Assembly: GCF_017591425.1 (NCBI RefSeq)
Contig: NW_024464918.1
Coordinates: 8,368,001-8,432,000 of the forward strand
Source: Ochotona curzoniae
Lineage: Eukaryota; Chordata; Mammalia; Lagomorpha; Ochotonidae
Direction: 5' to 3'
Length of the DNA: 64,000 nucleotides
Shown: one piece after another, positions 46,185-57,480 of the stretch
How positions within the stretch are numbered: position 1 is the first letter of the stretch
Layout: each line of letters starts with the position of its first letter
Position numbers and translations under genes: made by a program
The notes under the pieces: generated by a model
Seen by the model: the letters and a program-made list of their open reading frames with translations, nothing else
Databases searched by the model: none
Told to the model about the DNA's origin: nothing

Positions 46185-46256
46185 CACTGAATATATGTAT
46201 GTATACAATATATATGTATTGTATATATATATATATATATATATACACTGAATATT
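46141..46256. repeat. Duplicated (TA)n microsatellite
   Basis: Two long TA runs, each preceded by 'attgta' (46155, 46218) and followed by 'acactgaatat' (46184, 46245), giving a period of about 61-63 bases. This looks like duplication of a TA repeat with its flank. Frames on both strands encoding YIYIYI are artefacts. Confidence 0.9.
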
Positions 46257-46299
46257 GTCCAGTCAGAGTAAACAGACCTATCTTTTCAATATGCAACCA

Positions 46300-47030
46300 T
46301 CCCAAATCATTTTGCATATCCTCTTAAGAATAACAGAGTATTTTCTTTAATACACTGGGTTTGACTGAATGAATTGTATCCTACACAAACAGAATTCATG
46401 ACTAAAGCATGTAGTATGTTTGAGTCCATGATCACATGCATAGCTTTCCGTAAGTAAGTATCTGTCATTTGCTAACCACAGAGCCTGGGGAATGTTGCAT
46501 CTATCACTTATTTTTATTGCTGGGACAGCCTTATTTTATGGGAAGGATCGCTGGGACTGAAAATCATTAAGTGAGGTATAGAAATAAAAAGCTAAAAGAG
46601 ATTTGTTCCAAAGGGAATGAGCCCATGTGCAAGAAACAGCTACAAGATCTGTTTTCCTTTGCCATGCACAGTTGTGCTTTCTCCTTTGGGGGGTGTAGTG
46701 CAGCCGGCATGACATACCTTGAGCTCATTTCTAATTCTGAGGGTGACAAATAAGGGTGAAGGGAATCAATAAATCATAATTTATGTCAATTATACTACTC
46801 ATCCAAGGGAATCCTTGTGAAGCTCTGAAATCCTTGTGAAGCCCTGACTGAAAGAGGCAGGCTCTTACAGGTACACGTGTCTGACAGTGGCAGGTGGTTT
46901 ACTAGACAGGTCACGTCCATGTCAGCAAATTACACAGAATGGACCAAACCTGCAGGCCACCAAAATCAGTGACCTTGCAGATACAAGCAATACCAAATGG
47001 AAACTCCATAGAAGCCTGGAAAGAGGAAAA
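46300..47030. other. Single-copy-looking DNA, no gene seen
   Basis: It includes a 19-bp tandem duplication at 46810-46847. Overlapping 60-codon frames on opposite strands at 46567-46753 have no resemblance to known proteins. Confidence 0.4.
46810..46847. repeat. 19-bp tandem duplication
   Basis: aatccttgtgaagctctga is followed directly by the same 19 bases with one T-to-C change. Confidence 0.95.
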
Positions 47031-47165
47031 TCTTTAACAGGAAGTATTTATGCTAGTATTAAAAATACTGTGAAACAAGAATTATTGTTTTTATTTATAG
47101 TAGAGGAAACTAAGACATGGGGCAGTCAAGCATCCTGCCTTAAAATATTCTGTTGAGTTTTGCAG
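47030..47165 (-). mobile_element. MIR fragment
   Basis: Antisense core: 'gctagtattaaaaatactg', 'tattgtttttatttatagta', 'gaggaaactaagacatgggg', 'cagtcaagcatcctgcct'. These correspond to 'ttattatccccattttacagatgaggaaactgaggc' and the following segment. Confidence 0.65.
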
Positions 47166-47374
47166 AAGGAGAACTTGAAAGCAATGTGACCCACCTGCGA
47201 AATCTGGGTGCACTTCATTTGCTAAATAATGGTTTTATTCAACAGTTGCCTAAGTTAAAAGACTCCATTTGGCATCTTTAAATCAGAATTTTCCTCTTTA
47301 GTACATGTGGGGGAAACAGAAAGCAGAAGGAATATTGACAGATACTTCCTTAAGGCAAAGCTTTTCATTCAAGG

Positions 47375-47575
47375 CACTAATGACATGATGGGTCTGATCA
47401 TTCCTTGCTGTAGAGTCTGCTCTGCATGGCATACCACCCTTGTCCTTGGGGGACCAGATGCCTCTAGCACTGCATTCCCAGTTTCAAAAACTACACATGT
47501 CTCAAGACACAACCCAATGCCCTTGGAGGCAAGATGCTTAACTCCCCAATTTTAAGAATCAGTGTTCTAAATGTG
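47375..47575 (-). mobile_element. MER5-type (hAT-Charlie) DNA transposon fragment
   Basis: The plus strand reads 'gtctgctctgcatggcatac', 'ccagatgcctctagcactgc', 'acacatgtctcaagacacaa' and 'cccaatgcccttggaggcaa'. This follows the antisense of MER5 elements ('ctgtcctgtgcattgtagg...actagatgccagtagcac...aaaatgtctccagacattgccaaatgtccc'). Non-autonomous, no transposase. Confidence 0.7.
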
Positions 47576-47579
47576 CCAG

Positions 47580-47695
47580 TGGGTAAAGCTTTGGGGCTGG
47601 ACTCAAGGCACATGAATTGCAGATCTAACACAAGTCACTTGACTCGCCATAAAGTTAAGTTCATAAACTTTCAAAAGATTCAGAGACATGGTCTA
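47580..47695 (+). mobile_element. MIR head fragment (weak)
   Basis: 'tttggggctggactcaaggc' and 'cagatctaacacaagtcact' then 'tgactcgccataaagtt' resemble 'ctggagccagactgcctgggttc...caagttacttaacc'. It is directly downstream of the MER5 piece. Confidence 0.4.
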
Positions 47696-47837
47696 TAAAA
47701 ACTGAGAAATTTATAACCAATTTGCTATTCTATGGAACAATTATGATGCTCTTGTGTGAGAATGGATACAGAAAGATTGTAGGTGTAAAGAAGTGCAGTC
47801 AAACAAAGAGCAAGAGTGGGCAAAGGACTAGAGTCAG

Positions 47838-48150
47838 CACGCCAAGTGCCGCATCCGAATGACTGATTTGCTTCCACCAAACTTTGTTTTCTGACTGCAG
47901 TGTCCTGCTAACTACGATCATGGCAGGACGTAGCGAAGGTTTAGGATATCAAGTCACTGCCACACATATGGGAAATCTGGGAAATCTGGACTTTAGTCAT
48001 AGTTCTTGTCTTCAGACTGAACCAGCCCTGACCATGTTAAGCACCTGGCGAGCAAACCAGCAGATAAGAGATCATTCTCTCTCTCTTTCTCTCTCTCTTT
48101 CTCCCATTCCCTTTCTCTCTCTCTCTCTCTCTCGTCTGAAAAATGCACAA
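47838..48150 (+). mobile_element. Old CSINE with CT-rich 3' end
   Basis: 'gcatccgaatgactgatttg', 'cctgctaactacgatcatgg', 'acctggcgagcaaaccagca' and 'gataagagatcattctctct' lead into a pyrimidine run (48068-48135) grown from the CSINE 'tctctctctct' segment. The 173-codon plus frame at 47884-48405 and the minus RERERE frames arise from this SINE and its CT run. Confidence 0.75.
48068..48135. repeat. (CT)n-rich microsatellite
   Basis: CT runs broken by single T insertions and a 'cccattccc' interruption, derived from the SINE 3' end. Confidence 0.9.
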
Positions 48151-48279
48151 CAAAATAGAAACAGGAGCATTACTATCACTTCTTTGTGGGGAAAAAAAAA
48201 GAGAGAAAAGAAACCTGACATGCAGCACAGACACATGGAGCATGTTAAAACCTCATCTGTGCTGCTGCCAGCAAGTAAA

Positions 48280-48600
48280 ACCACAGCTCACTACACCTTC
48301 ACCTCACACCAGCATTTGATTGAGTCTAGATATTCCACTTTGGATCAAGTTCCCTGCCAATGCTCTTTAAACAGCACAAAGTGGCCCAGATATTTGTGCA
48401 CCTGACACACATAGGAGACCTGGGTACAGCTCTTGGATTCTGGCTTCTGCCAGGCACAGCCCTGGTTCTTGCAGCCATAACATGAGTAAAATTTGAGGAG
48501 TAAACCAGAGCATGTACGATGTCTTTCTTTCTCTCACAGCCTCTCTCATTCTCTCTGAAACTCTACCTTTCAAAATAAATAGATGTATTTTTGTACATAA
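48280..48600 (+). mobile_element. Old CSINE
   Basis: It runs through 'caccagcatttgattgagtc', 'aaagtggcccagatatttgt', 'gcacctgacacacataggag', 'ggattctggcttctgccagg', 'tttgaggagtaaaccagagc' and 'aactctacctttcaaaataa'. It starts about 130 bp after the preceding copy in the same orientation. Confidence 0.75.
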
Positions 48601-48814
48601 AACAGAACATGCTTATTTCTTAACAAATGCCAGCCATAGCAAATGCAAAAACTTCCTTAAAACTGCAATACAAGAAAATTCACTGATTTTAATGGAAGCT
48701 TTTGGGAAATTCTGAAAACTAAGTACCTATCTTAGTGTGTTCAAAAAGTCAATCACAGAGAACAATGAAGACAAACTCAGTTCTGTGAAAGTAGAAAGCA
48801 AACATCATTATTCA

Positions 48815-49005
48815 TCTGAGCAAGTTTCTGATTTCAAATGTGTGAGGAATTAGTTTAGTGACCTTGAGCAAGTCACTTGTTCAACTGTATTTTCTTAAAT
48901 TCTGCTCAGTGGTGAGTAAATAAATTGATCTGCATTTAACTAGGAACATTCAGTGAGATAATTTACAAGAAATGTAAGAGGCAGCACCAGTAACATGTGG
49001 GATAT
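48815..49005 (+). mobile_element. MIR fragment
   Basis: Sense MIR: 'tagtgaccttgagcaagtca', 'cttgttcaactgtattttct', 'ctcagtggtgagtaaataaa', 'acattcagtgagataattta' and 'caagaaatgtaagaggcagc'. The 'gtgaccttgggcaagtcactt' core is very well kept. Confidence 0.85.
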
Positions 49006-49775
49006 CAAGCAAAGGCTGTTACTAGAACTGTCATCATATCAAACCAAGAGCTCTCTAGTAAGAACCACTTCACTGACATGCTTCCATACCCCACTCCCCA
49101 AACTCCTACAATGAATGGCTTTCAGGTAGACCTGAAAAAAGTTTGATTTTTTGAGAAAATAAATCAACTGATTCACTTAACAAATAATAAAACCACGTCA
49201 CACAATTCTATTCCCCAAGTCATATCCTCAATCATCCGAGATATTTGCACAAACAAGCAATGTTATTCTCTTCCCTTTTTGCAAAAAAGCAGAAGTATCT
49301 CAAATCAATCTTTCAATCCCTCTTGCAGTTGTAATAATAATGCTGAATATTAACTAAGTCTTCATACTCCACAATCTAAGCAGACTGTCAATAAAGGGAT
49401 CATGCCTACAAAGCTGAAAGGAAAGAACAATTTTAATGATCAGAAATATGGCAGCATTGTTAAAAGGAACATAAAACTTACTCTGCCTCTTTGGGAATGT
49501 GTACCATTTTTGACTGCAGTGTGACAGATGAAAGTGATTACAATACTGGGAAGAAAAGAAGGAAAAACAAGGATTACCTGACTCATACTTTAGTAGTAAT
49601 TTGTCTACAAGTTGAGGAAATGTATTTCTCCTGTATTCTAGAAATTTCTCTTCTGATTATACCTTTAATATATTACTCATATCATTTACTTGCTTTTTCA
49701 AGGAGGGCAACTATCTGACTTGGTATGAAATCATCTGACCTGGTCTTGCGATAGCAACTACAAAAAGGACCCAAA
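49005..49775. other. AT-rich DNA, no gene seen
   Basis: A 75-codon plus frame (49491-49718) has no recognisable motif. No repeat is identified. Confidence 0.35.
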
Positions 49776-49945
49776 GGTCCATACATCTCGATCAGGCTGA
49801 TGTTAAAGTTTTTCTACTTGTGTATGGCCCATGAATAATGTCTTCCATATCCAAATGGCCCATGCTACCAAAAAAATATCCTACATACTCATACTCACTT
49901 TGCTGAATGTCAGGGGAAGTTTGATTCCCCCCAAGACTAAGTGAT
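49775..49945 (-). mobile_element. hAT-type DNA transposon fragment
   Basis: 'catctcgatcaggctgatgt', 'taaagtttttctacttgtgt', 'atggcccatgaataatgtct' and 'atatccaaatggcccatgct' are typical of a mammalian hAT (Charlie-group) end, in which 'tatggcccgtgaatgatgttataaatatccaaatggcccttggc' precedes the terminal repeat. The exact family and orientation are uncertain. Confidence 0.5.
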
Positions 49946-52295
49946 GAGTAAGACCTTAACAATAAAATGTGATTGACTTTCATTTCTAGCAGAAGAATTT
50001 GCTCTCAGTATCTTCAATATGTTTGTCACCTTCCTGACTTCATTTTGTATGGATGTCTGCACATCTGTGTGGCATGTAGTTTAGAATTCTAGAGATAAGA
50101 GCAGGCAGATTTATTGGGCCCAAGTTAGAAAATAAAACTTGCTTGGTACTTGTAAGTGGATATTGCAGCACCACAGAAGCAGCAGCACCTGTTCACTCCG
50201 GATCTGGTCTGATTTTGTCAGGCCACCAATGAGATTCTGCAGGATGCGTCACCACGGACAGTAGCTTATTTGTTAAGCTGGTTCAAATTCCTTCTTTACT
50301 TTTTCAAGTGGGCCTATTTATGTAGTTCTAAGGAAAAATTGAAGACTTTCAAATAAATGGCAAAAGACCTTGCTCTTTGTGTCTGATCCTCAAAGGGAAT
50401 ATGAGTGATGGTCTTGAAAAGTGAAAACTGGATAGCACTATAAACTACAGCAAAATATGTTCTGTGAAGGCCTGGGCTTCAAATGCATCAATAGAGATGA
50501 TACATATTTTTGAATCATAATAGGCTGATAACATCTCTTATCTGACTCCTTATATCATCGCACTGAGTCAAGGAAAAAAAATCTTGAGCATTCATTTTAT
50601 TTTCACCAGTGCATGTGCCTTTTGCAAGAAATCTTTACCTAGATTTAGGAATCCCAAAATCCAGTCTCCAGCACTATTAGTTTGCCACTATAGGTTGTGG
50701 ATTTAGCCAACCTTATGACAAATTTGTACCTGATGTGGAGGCACCTTCAACACACACTTCTAAATGTTTATTGAAGGTTAGTACACACATTTTCCCTTTT
50801 CATTGAAGAAAGGATAAAAATCTGTACCATAGTGGTCTTTTACAACAGACCCTTCTCTGCGTCATAAAGCTGAGTTATAATTTAGGACTGATGTTGTACA
50901 AAAAAAAAGAACCAGAGTTCAGAATTTTTCAAGTTTAAGACAAACATTTTGCACATGCACCAGTTAAACCTACAGCTCTTAAAATCCTGTGAAGTAAATT
51001 CAGGCCCTGGAGCTTGGTGGGATAAACACTACAGGTGCTTTACAACAGCAAGTGAAATTACCAATTTCACACATCTGATACATGTGCTGTTCAGTTTTCA
51101 AAAAGTAACAAGGAAGCTAAACATGGCATCTGACTCCTTGCTAAGCATTTTGAAAATGCACATCTAGAATGGAAACATGATTTATCTTGCAGTAGCATGA
51201 GCCTTCCACAGGCCCCTGTGCAGACTCAGCAAAGCACCTTGCATTGGCAATCAGCCTGGAGGGAGGTGAGGTCACTGACCAGCGTGTAGAAAGGAGACCC
51301 TGCATTTTTTAAAGATTTTGCTTGGTAACATGGAGCTGATGTTTCTTACTCCAACTAAATTCTGACTTTCAGAGCATTATAATATGGTCTGAAGCTAGCA
51401 AGACTTGCTGTCCCCTGAAACCTGGCCACTGTTTCCTTCCAATGGTGAGGGCAGTGTTTCCAGCTCAGCTGGTTTCTAGATACATGCACACCATACCAGA
51501 TGCAAGACAGGAAGAGAAATGACAAAAAATCAATGCCAGGTACGAATTTCAGCTGGAACAACAGTAACAGGGTTGAGTGTACATGACAAGATAGTAAGAA
51601 AAATATCCCAAGGAATCAACTACACTGCAAATACTTGATGAGAGTAACACCAAAATACAAGCAGCAGTAAGCAGTACATAGCTTTTTCTATGAGGGTGCA
51701 GTATGTGACAAACCTAAGAGAAGGTATCTGAGATGAAAATGAAGATAGCCCTTTTAGTTAAATAGGGTGAACAATCCAACTTCATAATATTCTACATGGT
51801 AATAAAACATACAATTTAAAAAAGCAGCATAATTGATACTTGGATCAAAGCTGTAGGAACAATGCTAAAAGCAATCGCATTAATAAGAAACAAGCAGAAC
51901 CTAGCAAGAATGTGTGCATTGGGAAAGAAACAGATAAAGAGATTATGGACTAAATACAAAAGTAATAATTTGACAGCAAAGAACTCATAGCTGTGATGCA
52001 ATATTGATGATTTTGAAATGAAATTATTATTCACCTGAACTAAGTCTAAATCTCATGGATTTTTAACAAATCATCAAACTCCTGATGGGCATGTTAAAGA
52101 TGCTTGACTGAAGATTTTTAGCCAGACCAGCTAAATAGTTCATGCACAGGATAAATAAGAATGATCACTCTGGTGTGAGGTAGGAGAAGGGTGCATGTTT
52201 AAAGAAATTAGCAGACTACATTAACAACCATAGCCATGATGAGCAAGTTTTCAGTCAAAAGATCAAAATTCATCTCTCCAGAAACCATTGGACAT
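49945..52295. other. Single-copy-looking DNA, no gene seen
   Basis: No frame above 72 codons and no clear repeat until L1 text appears. The part after 51780 is A-rich and could already be L1-derived. Confidence 0.35.
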
Positions 52296-52299
52296 TCTT

Positions 52300-52970
52300 C
52301 TGAACAGCAACGTCAAGTTCACCTATGAAAAGAATCAACTCTCCAAGAACATGGAGGAACAAGAACAAATGTCATACACTTACAGAAATATAGGCAGGAG
52401 AAGAAAATGTTAACATTATACCTGCTATTCATAGAAGCTGAATAGAAACGCAGGAAAACCTGTTCCTGACATTCTATTCCAAACTATACACATCCAGCGG
52501 AAATGTATACAAATACTCACCAAAACATGTATAATTGATGATTCTGAGAAACTCCATTCATAATTGCCTCAAAATAGAAAACACCTAAAATTTATTATCA
52601 TTAAAGTTGATAGCTATAATGTGCTATATTCCAAAAAGGAATATCATCCATCAGGGGAATACACAAATTACCATCTCACAGAAAAATATTCATATAACTC
52701 ATAAACATGAATAAGAATGACAAAAGCCAGAGACAGAAAACGCTGTAATTTTTCAGATAGAGAGAAAAATTGGCATCTAGGCTATTAGTCAGGGAGAGTG
52801 ACTAAAACGAGGTGTGAGGAAGAGCTGCAGGGTCCTACTTGTGCCCTGAGACGTGTGGCTCAGCTGTGGATCAGCAGTTTCACAAGATGTATACAGCTGT
52901 CTCTATAATTTTGAAGTATTTAGCTTTTCTGCACCTGTATCATCCTTAAAGTTTTCAAAATGACTTTTAG
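52300..52970 (+). mobile_element. Old L1 (L1M/HAL1-like) 3' end
   Basis: 'ttccaaactatacacatcca', 'atgtatacaaatactcacca', 'ccattcataattgcctcaaa', 'atagaaaacacctaaaattt', 'atgtgctatattccaaaaag' and 'gaataagaatgacaaaagcc' follow the L1 3' end ('gtgcacatatgttcaccaaaa', 'ttcataatagccccaaactggaaacaaccc', 'gtggtatattcatacaatgg'). The segment 52790-52960 matches the post-ORF2 tail with 'gtatacagctgt'. Non-coding. Confidence 0.55.
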
Positions 52971-54360
52971 TGAAGATGAGAATAATCCCATGCTAAAATT
53001 GCTTTTGTTAAGTTAATATAATATAAAAGCTTCCGATGTGGACTTCAGTCTCCTACCTGTGTCGCCATACAAAGCAAGACAGGGAAGAGAACTAGCCTGT
53101 TGGGGTTAACTGTATCAGTTTTATGGAGTGACTTCAAAAACTCCTTCTTTTGTTTCTATATCCACCCACATACAGTCACAAAAATGCTATCTAACACTTG
53201 TCTGCTGGTTGTTTTGTATGTCTATCACCCATCCCAAGGTCTTGTGTGTGTTGCCCATGGAAACTCACACGCAGCACAGACTGGAACAATGCCCTACTTG
53301 ATTCCTTGGAAACAATGGTTTCCAGCCAATTCATAAGCAAACTGCGGTTGCTTTGTGTGAGATCTCCTGCTGTGCATCAGAATTTCTGTTACATTTTTCA
53401 TTTTGTTAGAACACCCACATGCCTTTACTTACAAGGCCAGCTTCACACGATTTTTAAAAAAATTTATTCATTGTCTAATTATCAACTTTACTCCCTTTGA
53501 AAAACAGACTAGGGCTTAAATATGTGTATGACTCAAAATATTATTGTAACATTAAGATCTGGGACAATAAAAGATTTCCAATCATTTTTAATAGGCTCAC
53601 AGACCAGAAAATAATGATGATATACTACCAGCATTTGTTTTAATAATCTCAACTACTTAATCGACAGATTTATTATTAGAAATGTGAAATGATTTAGATC
53701 AATGGAGAAAAAAAATCAAACACGGAACAAGGTGGTCCAAGAACTAGTTTGAGAATATTGGCAGACAGCCGAGAACACCTCTGGATGGGAAACGCAGCTT
53801 TAATCTTTATTACACAGGAATCATCAGTGGACTGCCCCTGAACGCCATCTGCTCTCAGTGAACAGCGGAGTTGCAGGCTGCACATTATGCTATGCCCTTC
53901 ACCTCAGCCTTCCAATTTCACCCCAACTTCCATTTTGAAAGACTGAGTAGATCATAAGATAGAAAAGTTTATTATCATTAAGATTTTTCACAAGAGCCAT
54001 TTATTTTACTGGAACAACTGAATGCACAGCTGAGCTTATCCATATTATTATTATCCATCCAGAGATCTCTATTTCAGCAGGAGGAAAATGGATGTTCAGG
54101 AAGGAGCCCAGACAAATCTCAGAATGACAGACATTGTAATTTTCTAGTTGACAATATAGGTACTTGACTAAGAACAGTGACAAAGAGAAGGAGACAAGAG
54201 GCTGCCCTTAATCTAAAAGGTAAAGACAGTGGTACATAAATGGATACCAATGTCATAATATAACAAATTAACTAAGGTATCTCAAATTTTACGTGTTTGT
54301 GCTCCATGGGAAAAAAACCACGGAATTTCAATCAGTTCAATATACGGGAGACCAAGACGA
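52970..54360. other. Single-copy-looking DNA, no gene seen
   Basis: Overlapping plus frames at 53100-53500 (78 and 100 codons) carry no known motif. A small hairpin (tggaaac/gtttcca, 4-base loop) is at 53307-53324. A 14-fold GT/T-rich run precedes the next SINE. Confidence 0.35.
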
Positions 54361-54361
54361 A

Positions 54362-54374
54362 CCAGTACTGTTTT
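54362..54374. repeat. Target-site duplication, left copy
   Basis: ccagtactgtttt recurs as ccagtgctgtttt at 54716-54728, with one difference. It brackets the CSINE between. Confidence 0.85.
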
Positions 54375-54715
54375 TTTTTGTTGTTGTTGTTTTTAAGATT
54401 TATTCAATTATTTATTTTTGTAAAGTCAGATATACAGAGAGGAGGAAAGATAGAGAGGAAGATCTTCCATCTGTTGATTCACTCCCGAAGTGGTCACAAT
54501 GGCCGAGGTTGAGCCAATCTGAAGCCAGGAGCTTCTTCCTGGTCTCCCAAATGGGTACAGGATCCCAAGAATTTAGGCTGTCCTCTACTGCTTTCCCAGG
54601 TCACAAGCAGGGTGCTGGATGGGAAGCGGGGCTGCCGGGACAAGAACCAGTGTCTATATGGGATCTTTGCAATGCAACATGAGGACATTAGCCACTAGGC
54701 TACTGCACCAGGCAT
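54375..54715 (-). mobile_element. Young CSINE (pika-type), antisense, full length
   Basis: The tail is 'ttaagatttattcaattatt'. It continues 'agtcagatatacagagagga', 'gatcttccatctgttgattc', 'gaagccaggagcttcttcct', 'gggtgctggatgggaagcgg' and 'ggctgccgggacaagaacca', and ends at the head 'ctactgcaccaggc'. The 129-codon plus frame at 54293-54682 is a SINE shadow. Confidence 0.95.
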
Positions 54716-54729
54716 CCAGTGCTGTTTTA

Positions 54730-57105
54730 TAAGCTGTGGCAGACCATATATTTATTTGCTTTCTCTACAGTGCTGGAATGCACTGCATGGTGGTCCCAGT
54801 AGAAACTGCTGCTGGGACAAGCGAATGTGACCTAACTTGGAAATGTCATCAGTGCAAATGTAATCAGTGAGCTTCAAAGGACACTTTAGATTTATGAGGA
54901 CCTGAAATGTAATTCCTAGTATACTTATAAGAGAGACAAGAGGAAGGTTTGAGGCAGACACGGTGATCAGGGAAATTTGAAGCCACAGTTATAAATGGCA
55001 GTCATGAGTCAGTCAGTCAAGGGATGCCATGGATTTCCAGCAGCCATCAGAGGCAAGGAGAGAAGCAAAGAATGGATTCTCCTATAGAGCGTCCCTAAAA
55101 GCAAACTTACTGATTCCATGCTTTAGGATGTGGTACCTGTTTAACTGTAAAAGAAAAAGATATAGTCCTTCTTTAACTAAGGTTAAACTTTCCACAGGCC
55201 AATGATAATTTTAAAAATATTAACTGCGAAAGCACAGAAGCAATCAAGTTTTAAACTTTATGCCTTTCTGAGAATCACATGGAATCCTTATTTTTTTCAC
55301 GCCCAGATGTCAAGTCTCCCTCTGCCTGTCCACCATCCGTCATGTACACGCTACACTTGCCTGTTCGGCTGGTTTGCATCAAGTAGACTTTATTGTGGCA
55401 ATGCCAAGCTTGTAATCAAGTAAAGCGTACGTAGCACAGGCCGTAAAGTGCCAGCATCCTCAAGCTTGCATTTCAGAACGTCAAGGGAAAGCTGAGGCAA
55501 AACGCTTCCCTTCCAGCAAAAAGATGAAAGTTTTTGACTTAGTGAGGAGAAAAAGGAATCATATGCTGAGGATGCTGGCACTGACTCTAAGAATGGATTT
55601 TCTATCTGTGAAATTGTAAAGAAGGAAAAAGACGTGTGTTAGCTTTGCTGTCACACTTCAAACTCTAAAATTCACAGCCATTGTTTGTGATTAGTGCTTA
55701 GTTCATAAGAAAAATATACAAGCATGTTCTGATTGAATACAGTGTTGTGAAGGAGAAAGTACTGTACCTAACTGAAGACTTTAACAAGGGATCCCTTGCA
55801 ACAAGATGACTCTAAAAATGATGACCACATGGGTGAGGGTACAGGCCCCCGGGATCCACTGCAGTCTGCAGTTTCAGCCATCCCGTGCCTTTTTTGGCCA
55901 AGATGTGTTAGAATCTTTAGAAACCAAAGACATTCTTTGTGGGCTTTGCCTTAGCATGAAAAAAAAATAGAAAATCAGGAAATTCATAGGACTTGTTTTG
56001 GCAGATCTTTCAGAGAATTATTGAACAACACAATGTAAGTGTGAAGATGACAGTGCCTTTCACGCATACCAAAAAATAATATACTGAGATTAAACATCTC
56101 ATCCTTTGATATGCTAGCCCTGTGGCTTACTCTATGCAAATATAACTTATTTTCCCCAAAGACCAAGCAACTTCACACGTAAAATCAGTGTGCCATTGTA
56201 GTTTCCCGATTGGTGTCAAGAGACTGTCTGATAACTTATCTAAGGCGAGCATCTAATACTAGAATAACATATATAATTCTGCTCCAGAACTTCTACTTCT
56301 GGGGTACATCTGAGAAGATATCTCCAAATTACATACCTATGGCTCAACATAATTACTCTGATAGCCGTATTTGTTTAAATTTGTCTTTAATACCTAAAGA
56401 TGCATCATTCCATTCCTTAAGTAAAACTGCATAGTAAATTTTTTTTAAAAAATGTTAATTTACCAAGGCAGTGACAATTAACTTTCCCTCCTTAAAAAAT
56501 AAGATTACTAAGGATAAACTTTTAAAGATCTCTGTCATCAAACAGAATCTTTAGACAGCACTACCTTTTAAGATTGAAACATTTCTCTTTTAAGACGATT
56601 CCTTATCTTATGAAGTTGCCCTTGTGAAAGATGCACAATGACAAAACATCAGAGATGTAGGGTTGACAGAATATAGCCAAGGGACAGGAAGGATTTCAAT
56701 ATTAACAAATATTTTGAACTTTTCTTTTCACTAACTCTAATGGCATATTCATAAAGGAAAGTGAAAAGAACGTGTTTTAAAATAATAATAGGTGCACAGC
56801 AATTAGAGCCACACATTTAGAGAGAAGAAACATTCAGTTCAATAAAACAAAATGCATTTTTTTTCTAAAAAAGGGGAAAAAAAAGAGACAGAATGTCAAC
56901 ATTTCTCAAGGGAGTTAAATGCATTTAATGGATATTTGAGCATCAGTAAGTCATGCAGGAAGTGATTAGACCTGGATTACAACAAAAGCTTTGAATCTTT
57001 ATTAACCTGTTAGTTGACAAGTTGTGCTACCTCAGTGTGTTCGTCTCTCTTTAGGTGTGAAACAAAAGAATGAAGGCAAACAACTTATCTGTAGTTTCCA
57101 ACAGC
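54730..57105. other. Single-copy-looking DNA, no gene seen
   Basis: It contains the 16-bp inverted repeat at 55447-55582. Small frames near 55202-55581 and 56210-56434 show no recognisable domain. T and A runs occur near 56440 and 56855-56885. Confidence 0.35.
55447..55582. repeat. 136-bp segment bounded by perfect 16-bp inverted repeats
   Basis: agtgccagcatcctca (55447-55462) and its exact complement tgaggatgctggcact (55567-55582) enclose 104 bases of unrelated sequence. No clear target-site duplication is visible outside. The left arm plus the preceding 'ccgtaa' faintly resembles the head of an old CSINE, so two opposed SINE scraps are an alternative to a small transposon with terminal inverted repeats. 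Confidence 0.9.
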
Positions 57106-57480
57106 TATGTAAGCACCCCCTTTGGATGATGGTAGATTTAAACAACAAAATCATTGTCCCATGATACTAGAGACTGGAACCCGACAACAAATTATGAGGC
57201 ACCCAGGCTACCTTTGGAAGCTCTAACAAAGAATTCTTCCGTGCCTTATGCCAGTCGCTGGTGGCAAGCAATTCTTCACACACTTTAGTTTTTGATCACT
57301 GCTTCAGTCACTGGCGCCATTACCATCTCCTCTGTGCGTTGGCCTGCCTTGCGCCTGATGCCTTTCAGTACACACTCCACTCACTCTTAAGAACGCGAGT
57401 CATTGGATTTAGGACCCACGTCATACAACTTTAGCTTACTTGCAAACACCCTCTTTCCAAAGTAGGTCACCTTCTAAAAC
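57105..57480 (-). mobile_element. MLT1-type (ERVL-MaLR) LTR remnant
   Basis: The plus strand gives 'aagaattcttccgtgcctta', 'gctggtggcaagcaattctt', 'cattaccatctcctctgtgc', 'cgcgagtcattggatttagg', 'acccacgtcatacaacttta' and 'tctttccaaagtaggtcacc'. This is the ordered antisense of MLT1 LTRs ('gaattcttccttgcctcttccagcttctggtggc...tcattggatttagggcccaccc...tatttccaaataaggtcac'). It is a solo LTR with no internal viral genes. Confidence 0.75.

Noticed and set aside
46123..46327. Tyrosine-isoleucine-rich small proteins on both strands
   Set aside because: These are translations of the TA microsatellite.
48072..48284. Arg-Glu repeat peptide
   Set aside because: It is a translation of the antisense CT run from a SINE tail.
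47884..48405. 173-codon open frame, longest in the window
   Set aside because: It is built from a CSINE, its CT-rich microsatellite (giving a Ser-Leu repeat) and the start of a second CSINE.
54293..54682. 129-codon open frame
   Set aside because: It covers a full-length antisense CSINE. The hydrophobic run comes from the T-rich tail.
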